From Lachnospiraceae bacterium (lineage in GTDB: Bacteria; Bacillota; Clostridia; Lachnospirales; Lachnospiraceae): 42,715 bases of DNA. This document shows, one piece after another, positions 32,735 to 40,548 of this stretch (positions within the stretch are counted from its first letter, which is position 1; each line of letters opens with the position of its first letter). The notes beneath the pieces are model-generated. The model was given only the letters and a program-made list of their open reading frames with translations, ran no database searches and was not told the origin of the DNA. The position numbers were made by a program, and so were the translations under genes. The stretch lies in NCBI GenBank assembly GCA_024404675.1, contig JAKSPO010000015.1:1-42715 (forward strand), written 5' to 3'.

Positions 32735-33707
32735 CAGTCATTCTCCTTTTACAATACTCAAAAACCGCTCTATAATACTTCATATAATCCAAACTCGGAT
32801 TATTACTTTCATCAAATTCCACAAAAGGGCACTCCACTCCGTAACTATCAAGCATCAACTTCATAGCCTCCTCTATGTATGGTTGGAAAAAAAACACCTT
32901 GGAATCCGGATTGATTCTCTTTTTCAAGCTTATCAACCACCATATATCACTTTCAGCAAAATCCAGCGCAAACCCAACAATATACACATTTCCAATCAAA
33001 AAATAGTCTATCCAAGACATCGGATAAAAGGGAGTCCGATTAGCTTTTGCATAATGTATCCCTCGGTTGGCTCGACTTGCTCTTTGATCTATCTCTCCCA
33101 CCAATTTTCCATACGAAAGGTGTCCCATAACTAAAGAATTTTTCCTTAGCGCAGTTCCATGGATATGCCATAACGAAGGCTTATTCCCATATGGAAGTTC
33201 GGTATACTGGTAGATTCCTAATCTCTTCTGTTGTTCTGACTGTTTTGCTGTAGTTCGATATTGTGAGTATATCCTTTGAACAGCACAATTCCCCATCACG
33301 CTTTTCTCAAATTCCAGACTGTAATTTGTCGATAATATCGCATCAAAATTCAAATCTAAAGCAGCTTGAATCAGCATTCTTTGCTCATTGTCAACCGAAC
33401 CGTCCCTCAGTTTTTGGGCAAATTCTTGAAGTTCAATATCAAGATTATTATTCGAGGCCGAAACAATCTCCATTGGAAAAGGCAATCTCCATAGCGGATG
33501 CGAATGAATACTATCCAGTCTCCTCGGTAGATTGGAATGATGATATTTTCTCCAGATTTTTCTGATAATATCATCTGTTTTTACAGCCCCATCAAAGGGC
33601 AGATTAATACCATTTCCAACAAGAAATACATTCACCGGTTGCTCAGGTTGCCCCGTTTCGCCGATTTGAATCTCCGGCAAACAATCATACACTCTTCTTG
33701 TACTCAT
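32721..33707 (-). CDS. SIR2-like protein
   Basis: 328 aa. SIR2-type NAD-binding features: FLVGNGINLPF (GNGIN 31-35), a STNYS motif at 126-130 with the usual asparagine, and LWHIHGTA with H181 and H183 in the catalytic-histidine position. The closing strand VYIVGFALDFAESDIWWL is at about 241-258. This matches the SIR2_2 group found in phage-defence proteins (for example ThsA), where SIR2 destroys NAD. No SLOG or other sensor domain is attached. The gene sits 7 bp after the membrane-protein gene and overlaps the TIR gene by 14 bp. Codons are AT-rich relative to the housekeeping genes. Confidence 0.85.
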   Translation of the reverse strand: MSTRRVYDCLPEIQIGETGQPEQPVNVFLVGNGINLPFDGAVKTDDIIRKIWRKYHHSNLPRRLDSIHSHPLWRLPFPMEIVSASNNNLDIELQEFAQKLRDGSVDNEQRMLIQAALDLNFDAILSTNYSLEFEKSVMGNCAVQRIYSQYRTTAKQSEQQKRLGIYQYTELPYGNKPSLWHIHGTALRKNSLVMGHLSYGKLVGEIDQRASRANRGIHYAKANRTPFYPMSWIDYFLIGNVYIVGFALDFAESDIWWLISLKKRINPDSKVFFFQPYIEEAMKLMLDSYGVECPFVEFDESNNPSLDYMKYYRAVFEYCKRRMTDGNF

Positions 33708-33714
33708 TGCGTTC

Positions 33715-34410
33715 CTACTTACTTACCTTGCATACTCTGTTTCGTTCAGCAAGCAACCCTTTCATCTTTTTACAAAAATCACCAATATCCTCAACCTTAC
33801 TTTCCAAGACTGCCTTTTGAATGTTCTTGGCAATTTCCGACATGTTCTGCTCTAAGTCCGCCGATGCTTCACAGGTAACTGGATCACTATATCTAAGTTC
33901 CTCCGCAAGATTTTCCAGTAATCTTTTAGCCGGCTCATCATCACATTGTGTGACACAAGCAGTGATAACGGCATGCATATCTCTCATTGTTGTTATACTC
34001 TTTTTCAAAGTAGCATCTTGTTTAACAATTTCGTCTCGCACGACCTCTACAGTAATGCAACCAATTATAAACACTGCAAGAATAATTATATTCGTAACGA
34101 TAAAAAGCCACTCCGGAACCCTGGCAATCAATGTAGTAATAACCATTCCACAAAGACTAACAGAGATCTGCGCAACAAGATAGAGGACTCCAATCCTTGC
34201 TATCGGAAAACCATAGAATCTGCTTCTCGCATTACTATTATGGAATGATACATGAAAGACATACATTTGAAGCATTATCGCAATAATACCAAAGACATAC
34301 GAACACCAAAATGTAGTATTTTTTGCGAAAGGCACAGCAAATGCAACCACACTAAAAACGATGATCAGGATGACAAGTATGATGGCTCCTCTGACACTAT
34401 TCCTTTTCAC
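33715..34410 (-). CDS. four-helix membrane protein of the SPFH/SIR2/TIR operon
   Basis: 231 aa starting at GTG 34410, chosen because GAGAGGAG lies 9 nt upstream and the SPFH stop is 4 bp away. A GTG 27 bp earlier lacks a site. Four hydrophobic helices (about 8-28, 35-52, 73-95, 101-120) are followed by a cytoplasmic helical tail of about 110 residues, with CDDEPAKRLLENLAEELRY and a final basic stretch. No family recognised. Probably anchors the complex or forms the membrane effector. Confidence 0.7.
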   Translation of the reverse strand: MKRNSVRGAIILVILIIVFSVVAFAVPFAKNTTFWCSYVFGIIAIMLQMYVFHVSFHNSNARSRFYGFPIARIGVLYLVAQISVSLCGMVITTLIARVPEWLFIVTNIIILAVFIIGCITVEVVRDEIVKQDATLKKSITTMRDMHAVITACVTQCDDEPAKRLLENLAEELRYSDPVTCEASADLEQNMSEIAKNIQKAVLESKVEDIGDFCKKMKGLLAERNRVCKVSK

Positions 34411-34414
34411 AATT

Positions 34415-36271
34415 TCATTCTCCTCTCTTAGTTCCACAGTATGTGCAGAAGTTTCCGACTATGCCCTTATGCCCGCAACTGCAATCCCATGTATTTGGGC
34501 CAATCGTTAAAGGTCTGGGGGCTCCGCAATTATTGCAAAAACCGCCTATAATTCCTGTTTGCCCACAATGGCAATTCCAGGACTGATTCTTGTCAAAAGC
34601 CGGCTTCTTTGTTCCACAACAAGTACAAAAATTGCCAACTATGCCTTTGTGTCCACATGTACAATCCCAAGTATCACTTGGCATTCCAATTGGTTCTTCT
34701 TTCCAAGTCTTAACAATATTTGATTGTCCTATAGCACCAAAGTTCCCCATCATCTGTCCTATTTGAGGTGATATAACACTTGCAGCAGCCATTCCCACAC
34801 CGATTCCCATCATATCGCCTACTATCGAGCTGCCTCCACCCGACGATATAGCTGGTCCCATATTGCCAATGCCTTCTGCATAAGCCTTCTGAACTTCAGT
34901 AGTAAGTACATCTTTTTGGTTATACCCTTTGGCAGCCATAATCTCTGCTTCTGTAAGCCCCCTCATGCGCATAGCCTGTGCTTCAGCCTGCGCTTCGATT
35001 ACCTGACGCTCAGCTTCTCTTCTGGCAATCTCTGTTTCCGTGGTCTGCTGCTCAAGCACAACACCACGATGTGCTGCTTCAATAGCGGCTCTACTCTGCT
35101 CCTCTGCAGTCCTGTACATAGCCTCAGACTGCGCTTTCGCCACACGCACAGTTGCCTCAGCCTGCAACATTCTTGTTTGCAGCGTAATAGTATGCAATTC
35201 CCTTATTCTTCTAAAATTGGGATCATCTTCCGGAAGGACAATGTTAGTCACATAGAACTGAGGAATAGTAAGTCCATATTCATCAAAACCGGAAATTAAT
35301 CTTTCTCTCAACCTTTCAGAAATAACATCCAACTTTGAATCAATCTCAAGCAAATCAATCGACTCATTGTTTATGATTGCCGACAGATTAGTTTTAACCA
35401 CATTAGATATCAGCGGTCTGAAGGAATTCTGAATCGATTTACTCAATCCCGGGCCATCCTCCCAGGCAATTCCCTTGGTTGTTCCCACAAGCTTAACAAG
35501 TAGTTTTCTGGAATTACTTACCTGTAGATTCAATTCACCGGACGCACCAATCTGAAGCGGCGTACCCGTAAGGGTATCAATAAACCTAACCTTTTCAGGC
35601 GTCCCCCACTTAATAGCCATTTGCACGGTTTTGTTGATATAGTAGACTTCAGAATGAAATGTCCCTTCAGAATCTGTAGTAAGCAAGTAAGTTTTCTCAA
35701 GAAGCGGCAACTGCTGGGTTTCAAGCGTGTATCTGCCCGGACCAAAAAGATCAAGAGCCTGACCGTCTTTAAAGAAAATTGCCTCTTGACTTTCATGAAC
35801 AATCAACTGCGAGCCGTAATTGAAATCTTCGATAGGATGTTTCCAAATAAGCGTATTATTATCACCTTCATACTTGATAATGCTAGCCAACCCATCCTTC
35901 TTGATTTTTTCAGACATAATTCTTTCCTGCACATCGTTCACATAATCACATACGGGGCATGTATAAGACGATGCATTTTTTGATGCGAATAATCTCACTC
36001 CACATTGACCGCAGGAAATCTCAAAAACAACTTGTTTATCATTAAGAGTGTTTAGCGGAGTAAAGCACACCGGGCAAAGGGCTTCATCCCCTTTGCTCTG
36101 GTCATAAGCAACCACATTTCCACAGTGCGGACATTCTTTCGATGCCATTTTATCTGTTCTGACATCAATGATATAACCACAACTACAGTCAATCTTCTTT
36201 CTTGCAAAGAATCCTGTTTTCGCCTCTGCATACTTCCCGCAATGCGGGCATTCAATTGCAAATCTTGCCAT
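34415..36271 (-). CDS. SPFH-domain protein with N- and C-terminal zinc ribbons
   Basis: 618 aa, start at ATG 36271 after AGGAGG. The first 110 residues carry several CxxC pairs (ECPHCGKY, ECPHCGNV, CGQCGVRL, YTCPVCDY). An SPFH/band-7 domain follows at about 120-340 (SQEAIFFKDGQALDLFGPGRY), then an Ala/Glu-rich coiled coil (about 355-450). A Gly-rich link and three tandem C-terminal zinc ribbons come last, each of the form W-x-C-x-CG-x(9)-C-x2-CG. SPFH proteins assemble into rings or caps at membranes. This architecture resembles YdjI/virion-core-like proteins, not flotillin. First gene of the operon, with a leader of about 190 nt. Confidence 0.85.
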   Translation of the reverse strand: MARFAIECPHCGKYAEAKTGFFARKKIDCSCGYIIDVRTDKMASKECPHCGNVVAYDQSKGDEALCPVCFTPLNTLNDKQVVFEISCGQCGVRLFASKNASSYTCPVCDYVNDVQERIMSEKIKKDGLASIIKYEGDNNTLIWKHPIEDFNYGSQLIVHESQEAIFFKDGQALDLFGPGRYTLETQQLPLLEKTYLLTTDSEGTFHSEVYYINKTVQMAIKWGTPEKVRFIDTLTGTPLQIGASGELNLQVSNSRKLLVKLVGTTKGIAWEDGPGLSKSIQNSFRPLISNVVKTNLSAIINNESIDLLEIDSKLDVISERLRERLISGFDEYGLTIPQFYVTNIVLPEDDPNFRRIRELHTITLQTRMLQAEATVRVAKAQSEAMYRTAEEQSRAAIEAAHRGVVLEQQTTETEIARREAERQVIEAQAEAQAMRMRGLTEAEIMAAKGYNQKDVLTTEVQKAYAEGIGNMGPAISSGGGSSIVGDMMGIGVGMAAASVISPQIGQMMGNFGAIGQSNIVKTWKEEPIGMPSDTWDCTCGHKGIVGNFCTCCGTKKPAFDKNQSWNCHCGQTGIIGGFCNNCGAPRPLTIGPNTWDCSCGHKGIVGNFCTYCGTKRGE

Positions 36272-36471
36272 TTTCTTAGCCTCCTGATAAACCACTGTAT
36301 GTCAGACACATGCTTTAACTCTGTCATTTCCCTTTGAAGAAGCAGCCGAAGTTAAATGTGAAACAAAAATCAACGCCATAATAGACAGCATATCATCCAT
36401 TCGGTAACCTTTTGAACCGCTCTAACTCCGTGCCACACACTTTCGCATGCCTTGGTTTTGTTATAAAAACT

Positions 36472-36500
36472 AGTATACATTACGTATCATATATGTGCAA
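36472..36500 (-). promoter_or_regulatory. promoter of the SPFH/membrane/SIR2/TIR operon
   Basis: On the minus strand TTGCAC (36495-36500), exactly 17 bp, TATACT (36472-36477). The leader to ATG 36271 is about 190 nt and contains a possible 32-codon ORF (starting about 36399) with a weak AAAGG site. No terminator was recognised in the leader. Confidence 0.7.
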
Positions 36501-36562
36501 TGCATTTTGCAATTATAACTACATTGCATAAGTCAGCGCATACTTTCCTTGCTATATGCAAT
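36496..36562. promoter_or_regulatory. four TGCAAT hexamers between divergent operon and RHH gene
   Basis: TGCAAT occurs at 36496-36501 (overlapping the -35 of the SPFH operon), 36508-36513 and 36557-36562, and inverted (ATTGCA) at 36523-36528. The middle two form an inverted pair with a 9-bp gap. Ribbon-helix-helix repressors often bind such short repeated half-sites, and an RHH gene begins at 36594. A clear promoter for that gene was not resolved. 36300-36470 holds nothing else recognised. Confidence 0.5.
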
Positions 36563-36593
36563 AAAATTTTACATTAAAGGAGGTGCTTGCAAA

Positions 36594-36761
36594 ATGCCAT
36601 TTGAGATTAAACCCAACCGTAAAGAAAGCGAGAACAAAACAATTCGTTTTCCTATTGAACTCATCGACCGTGTAAATGAAGCAATAACAGGCAAGGATGT
36701 TTCCTTCTCGAATTTTGTAATCCAGGCAGTCGAATATGCTTTGGAGAACGTAAAAAAATAA
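36594..36761 (+). CDS. ribbon-helix-helix (CopG/Arc-like) DNA-binding protein
   Basis: 55 aa. A strand KTIRFPIELIDRV followed by two helices (NEAITGKDVSFSNFVIQAVE, then YALENVKK) is the ribbon-helix-helix pattern. Start at ATG 36594 after AAAGGAGG. The frame's earlier ATG has no site. Such short proteins act as dimers and repress nearby promoters. Divergent orientation and the TGCAAT cluster suggest it controls the SPFH/SIR2/TIR operon. It is followed by a very strong hairpin. Confidence 0.75.
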   Translation: MPFEIKPNRKESENKTIRFPIELIDRVNEAITGKDVSFSNFVIQAVEYALENVKK

Positions 36762-36775
36762 TCCCGAATATAAAA

Positions 36776-36865
36776 AGAAGCACCTGTCGGTATGATATGT
36801 ACCCCTTTCACTGGTTGTCCAGTAAAAGGGGTACATATCAGTACAAGGCAGATGCTTCTATCTTT
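36776..36865. terminator. long near-perfect hairpin after the RHH gene
   Basis: TGATATGTACCCCTTT (36793-36808) pairs with AAAGGGGTACATATCA (36825-36840). An inner ACTGG/CCAGT extends it past one mismatch, with a 4-nt loop. An outer AGAAGCA (36776-36782) pairs with TGCTTCT (36853-36859). On the plus strand ATCTTTTTAT follows, as in a terminator. The length (over 80 nt) and symmetry also fit a small palindromic mobile element. Confidence 0.65.
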
Positions 36866-36885
36866 TTATATTCTATTTCTTAACA

Positions 36886-37216
36886 TCAGTTATACACACT
36901 CTGCATGATCTCATTCAGCCGCTCCATAGCTCCGTCCCCATAGAAATCGCTTTGCGCGGCGAGCGGAAACAGATTACGCTTCCACATATTTGCAGAAGCC
37001 TCCAGCTCAGCCGGTCCGTCATAGATCTGCAGAAGCTCCTACCGCTTCCCGGAAGTAACGGATAACGATATCCGCAACAATCCTTTGGATAATAGTAATC
37101 CGAAAGCACTGCGGCAATCGTCGCGCACCCGCATAGCGGGTGGTTGATATTTCGTGCGTGCTCATTTCTCTGTTGAGAAACTCGCTTACGCACTCAACTG
37201 GGTCTATCCGACCCAC
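36886..37216 (-). pseudogene. decayed gene fragment of unknown family
   Basis: Protein-like sequence continues across at least two frames. One frame reads IVADIVIRYFREAVG before stopping at 37019. A second, after an in-frame TAG at 37039-37041, reads ELLQIYDGPAELEASANMWK and ends EIMQSVYN at a TGA (36886-36888). The head of the region (about 37120-37216) contains a perfect 7-bp hairpin, CACCCGCataGCGGGTG (37126-37142), of the kind seen at ends of IS200/IS605-type elements. No transposase remains. The original gene is not recognised. Confidence 0.4.
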
Positions 37217-37218
37217 AA

Positions 37219-37255
37219 CAAAAAGGCACTGCCCGCCATGCAGCGGGGCAATGCC
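37219..37255 (-). terminator. terminator of glmS
   Basis: GGCACTGCCCGCC (37225-37237) pairs with GCGGGGCAATGCC (37243-37255) with mismatches at two positions. On the minus strand TTTTTGTTG follows. It stands about 80 bp past the glmS stop. A smaller stem, GTCGG/CCGAC, lies nearer at about 37303-37320. Confidence 0.65.
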
Positions 37256-37334
37256 CTGTTACTTTCCGTATTTCGTAAGCGCATGCCGAAGCGCTACGCA
37301 CTCTGTCGGCTCTTCAACCGACTGCTCCGTTAAG

Positions 37335-39209
37335 CTACTCAACGGTAACACTCTTAGCAAGATTTCTCGGCTTGTCTACATCAAGTCCTTTAGAAACACT
37401 CAGGTAATATCCGAGAAGCTGCAGCTGTACGATTGCAACCACACCGATGAAATGCTCGTCGGTCTTCGGTACATATACAACGAAGTCCGCATTGCTCTCC
37501 ACCTCGTAACGGCCGTAGGTCGTAAGTCCCATCAGGTACGCGCCACGGCTCTTACACTCCATCATATTGCTGAGCGTCTTCTCATAAAGATCGCTCTGCG
37601 TAAGAGAACCGATAACAAGCGTCCCCTCCTCAATCAGAGAAATCGTACCGTGCTTCAGCTCTCCTGCGGCATAAGCCTCGGAGTGAATGTAGCTAATCTC
37701 CTTCATCTTCAGTGAGCCCTCAAGACATACCGCATAATCGATACCGCGACCGATGAAGAAGATGTCCTGTGCACCAGCGTATTTTGCAGCAAACCACTGG
37801 ATCTGCTCATTGTCCGCAAGCGATTCCTCAAGCTTCTCGGGAATAGACAACAGCTCCTCGATGTAGTATTCATATCTGTCAAGTGCTCCGCGCACACGGC
37901 CGAATTCAACCGAAAGCAGGTACGAGCAAATAAGCTGACAGCTGTACGCCTTCGTCGTGGCAACCGAAATTTCGGGACCTGCGATGGTATACATACAGTA
38001 ATCGGCCTCACGTGCGATCGAGCTGCCGACAACATTCACGATTGCAAGCGTCTTGACGCCTCTATCCTTCGCCATACGAAGTGCTGCCAAGGAGTCTGCC
38101 GTCTCACCGGACTGCGAGATGATCACTACCAGTGCGTTCGTATCCAGACGATTCTTTCTGTAACGGAATTCGGAAGCAAGCTCCACTCTTACCGGAATAT
38201 CCGAAAGCTCCTCAAAGACATACTGCGCCTGCACGCCGACATGCCATGCCGAACCGCAGCCAACAATATACAGGGAGGAAAATCCCCGAATCTGCTCCTC
38301 GGTAAGACCGGTCTCGGAAAGATCGATCCGGCAACTGCCGTTCTCTTCACGAATATACTTCCGAAGTGTGTTACCTGCTGCCTTCGGCTGCTCGTGAATC
38401 TCCTTCATCATGAAATGCTCGTAGCCGCCCTTCTCGGCAGCCTCGGCATCCCACTCAATATTGGTAATCGGCTTCTCCACCGTGTCGCCGTCCAGATTAT
38501 AAAAGACAGCTTCTCCGGCAGAAAGCTCTGCCATCTCAAGATTTCCGATGTAATATACCTGTCTTGTATGATTCAGAATTGCGGGAACATCGGATGCAAG
38601 GAATACCTCCTCGGCATTCTTACCGATGATCATCGGCGAATCCTTTCGCGCCACATAAATCTTGCCGGGAATGTCCTTAAACATAACGGCAAGGGCATAC
38701 GAGCCTCTGACACGAACGATTGTCTTAGCGAGTGCATCGATCGGGCCGACCTTGTATTTTCTGTAATAATAATCTACAAGCTTGATAAGCACCTCGGTAT
38801 CGGTCTGCGAATAGAATTCATAACCGTGGCGCTCAAGCTTTCCCTTCAATTCCTGATAATTCTCAATAATACCGTTGTGGACGCCCACTACCTGGGACTC
38901 CACCTTTCCGGTTCCGGAGCCGGCACAGTTGCCGGACACGTGCGGATGTGCATTGGCCTGACTCGGTGCACCATGCGTTGCCCAACGCGTATGACCGATA
39001 CCGCAGGTACCGATTACCGCCTTGCCGTCGTCTGTCTTCTCCTCGAGATTTCTAAGTCTGCCAAGTGTCTTAACAACCTCCGCTGCGTTCTCACCGTCAC
39101 GTACTGCAATGCCGGCAGAATCATAGCCTCTGTATTCAAGCTTGGAAAGGCCCTCTAAAAGAATCGGCGCCGCCTGCTTGTTACCGATGTAACCAACAAT
39201 TCCACACAT
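37335..39209 (-). CDS. glmS: glutamine-fructose-6-phosphate aminotransferase (isomerizing)
   Basis: 624 aa. Makes glucosamine-6-phosphate, the first step of amino-sugar supply for peptidoglycan. The N-terminal glutaminase domain starts MCGIVGYIGNKQAAPI, with the catalytic cysteine at position 2 after start removal. LEYRGYDSAGIAV and HTRWATHGAPS follow. Two SIS sugar-isomerase domains occupy the C-terminal half (VGCGSAWHVGVQAQYV; VVIISQSGETADSLAALR; FIGRGIDYAVCLEGSLKMKE), ending KGLDVDKPRNLAKSVTVE. Start after AAGGAGTTAAT. 17 bp downstream of dapL. No glmS ribozyme fits in that gap. Confidence 0.97.
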   Translation of the reverse strand: MCGIVGYIGNKQAAPILLEGLSKLEYRGYDSAGIAVRDGENAAEVVKTLGRLRNLEEKTDDGKAVIGTCGIGHTRWATHGAPSQANAHPHVSGNCAGSGTGKVESQVVGVHNGIIENYQELKGKLERHGYEFYSQTDTEVLIKLVDYYYRKYKVGPIDALAKTIVRVRGSYALAVMFKDIPGKIYVARKDSPMIIGKNAEEVFLASDVPAILNHTRQVYYIGNLEMAELSAGEAVFYNLDGDTVEKPITNIEWDAEAAEKGGYEHFMMKEIHEQPKAAGNTLRKYIREENGSCRIDLSETGLTEEQIRGFSSLYIVGCGSAWHVGVQAQYVFEELSDIPVRVELASEFRYRKNRLDTNALVVIISQSGETADSLAALRMAKDRGVKTLAIVNVVGSSIAREADYCMYTIAGPEISVATTKAYSCQLICSYLLSVEFGRVRGALDRYEYYIEELLSIPEKLEESLADNEQIQWFAAKYAGAQDIFFIGRGIDYAVCLEGSLKMKEISYIHSEAYAAGELKHGTISLIEEGTLVIGSLTQSDLYEKTLSNMMECKSRGAYLMGLTTYGRYEVESNADFVVYVPKTDEHFIGVVAIVQLQLLGYYLSVSKGLDVDKPRNLAKSVTVE

Positions 39210-39226
39210 ATTAACTCCTTCGGATG

Positions 39227-40441
39227 CTACATTTTCTTAATTCGCTCGATTGCCTCCACTGTAGCATCATAGTCGCCGAAGGCAGTCAGACGGAAATACC
39301 CCTCACCGTTCGGTCCGAAGCCTGCGCCCGGAGTACCGACAATATTGACGTTCCGGAGCAGATAATCAAAGAAATCCCAGCTGGTCATACCGGCGGGTGT
39401 CTTCAGCCAAATGTAAGGTGCGTTCACTCCACCATACACCTCATAGCCCGCACTTGTCAAGCCATTCAGGATAAGAGACGCATTTCTCATGTAATATCCG
39501 ACCAGTTCTTTGACCTCTTTCTTGCCGCTTTCGGAGTAAACTGCCTCACCGGCTCTCTGAATAATATAGGGTGCGCCGTTGTATTTTGTGCTGTGTCTTC
39601 TTGCCCAGAGAGAGTGCAGGGAAACGCCCTCGACCATAAGATCCTTCGGGATTACCGTGAAGCCGAGACGTACACCCGTGAAGCCCGCGTTCTTAGAGAA
39701 GGAACGAAGCTCGATTGCACAGGTTCTTGCATTGTCGCACTCATAAATGGAGTGCGGAACATCCTCATCATGAATATATGCCTCATAGGCGGCATCGAAA
39801 ATAATCACAGCGCCCTTTTCGTTCGCATAATCGACCCATTTCTGGAGCTCTGCCTTCTTCATTGCCTCACCGGTCGGGTTGTTCGGCGAGCAAAGGTAGA
39901 TGATATCGGGCGTCTCTGTCGGCAGCTGCGGCGTGAAACGGTTGTCCTTCGTGCAGGGCATATAAATGATATTCTCGTAGCGGCCAAGCGCGGTATCATA
40001 AGCGCCGGAGCGACCTGCCATAACATTGGAATCAACATAAACCGGATATACCGGGTCACATACGGCAATCTTATTGTCTCTTGAAAAAATCTCCTGAATA
40101 TTACCGGAGTCACACTTTGCGCCGTCGGAAACGAAGATTTCGTCCGCGGAGATTGCGCAGCCTCTTGCCACATAATCGTTCTCGCAGATTGCCTTTCTCA
40201 AAAAGTCATAGCCGAGATCGGGGGCGTAGCCGCGGAAGGTCTCCTTTCTTGCCATTTCGTCAACAGACTTGTGAAGCGATTCGATAATGGTCGGCGTAAG
40301 CGGTCTTGTTACATCACCGATTCCAAGTCTGATGATCTTCTTGTCCGGGTTCTCCGCGCTGAACGCAGCAACCTTCTTCGCTATCGTGGAAAACAGGTAG
40401 CTACCCTGTAAATTCGTATAGTCCTGATTAATCTTTGCCAT
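39227..40441 (-). CDS. dapL: LL-diaminopimelate aminotransferase
   Basis: 404 aa PLP enzyme converting tetrahydrodipicolinate directly to LL-diaminopimelate for lysine and peptidoglycan, a route common in Clostridia. Typical features: KIIRLGIGDVTRPLTPTIIE near 35-55, YLCSPNNPTGEAMKK near 181-195, and the PLP lysine in RSFSKNAGFTGVRLGFTVIP. The ending GEGYFRLTAFGDYDATVEAI is usual. Start after GGGAGAGAG. Forms an operon with glmS, both serving wall precursors. A 6-bp stem GACGCC/GGCGTC (40488-40503) lies upstream. Confidence 0.96.
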   Translation of the reverse strand: MAKINQDYTNLQGSYLFSTIAKKVAAFSAENPDKKIIRLGIGDVTRPLTPTIIESLHKSVDEMARKETFRGYAPDLGYDFLRKAICENDYVARGCAISADEIFVSDGAKCDSGNIQEIFSRDNKIAVCDPVYPVYVDSNVMAGRSGAYDTALGRYENIIYMPCTKDNRFTPQLPTETPDIIYLCSPNNPTGEAMKKAELQKWVDYANEKGAVIIFDAAYEAYIHDEDVPHSIYECDNARTCAIELRSFSKNAGFTGVRLGFTVIPKDLMVEGVSLHSLWARRHSTKYNGAPYIIQRAGEAVYSESGKKEVKELVGYYMRNASLILNGLTSAGYEVYGGVNAPYIWLKTPAGMTSWDFFDYLLRNVNIVGTPGAGFGPNGEGYFRLTAFGDYDATVEAIERIKKM

Positions 40442-40548
40442 AATACTCTCTCCCGAATATTTCTATTTTTCAGTCAAATCCCTCGGACGCCCGGCGGCGT
40501 CATCTAAAAAACATAACGCTCCCAAAGGTGCTTCAGGCCGGCCGTATT

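Noticed and set aside
30251-33707. Standard Thoeris system (thsA/thsB)
   Set aside because: TIR and SIR2 genes are adjacent, but the SIR2 protein lacks a SLOG or Macro/TM partner domain and the TIR protein is a large multidomain membrane protein. I therefore report it only as Thoeris-like in logic.
36052-36327. 91-aa minus-strand ORF overlapping the start of the SPFH gene
   Set aside because: It overlaps the well-supported SPFH N-terminus in another frame and lacks a ribosome-binding site.
39210-39226. glmS ribozyme
   Set aside because: The 17-bp gap between dapL and glmS cannot hold it.
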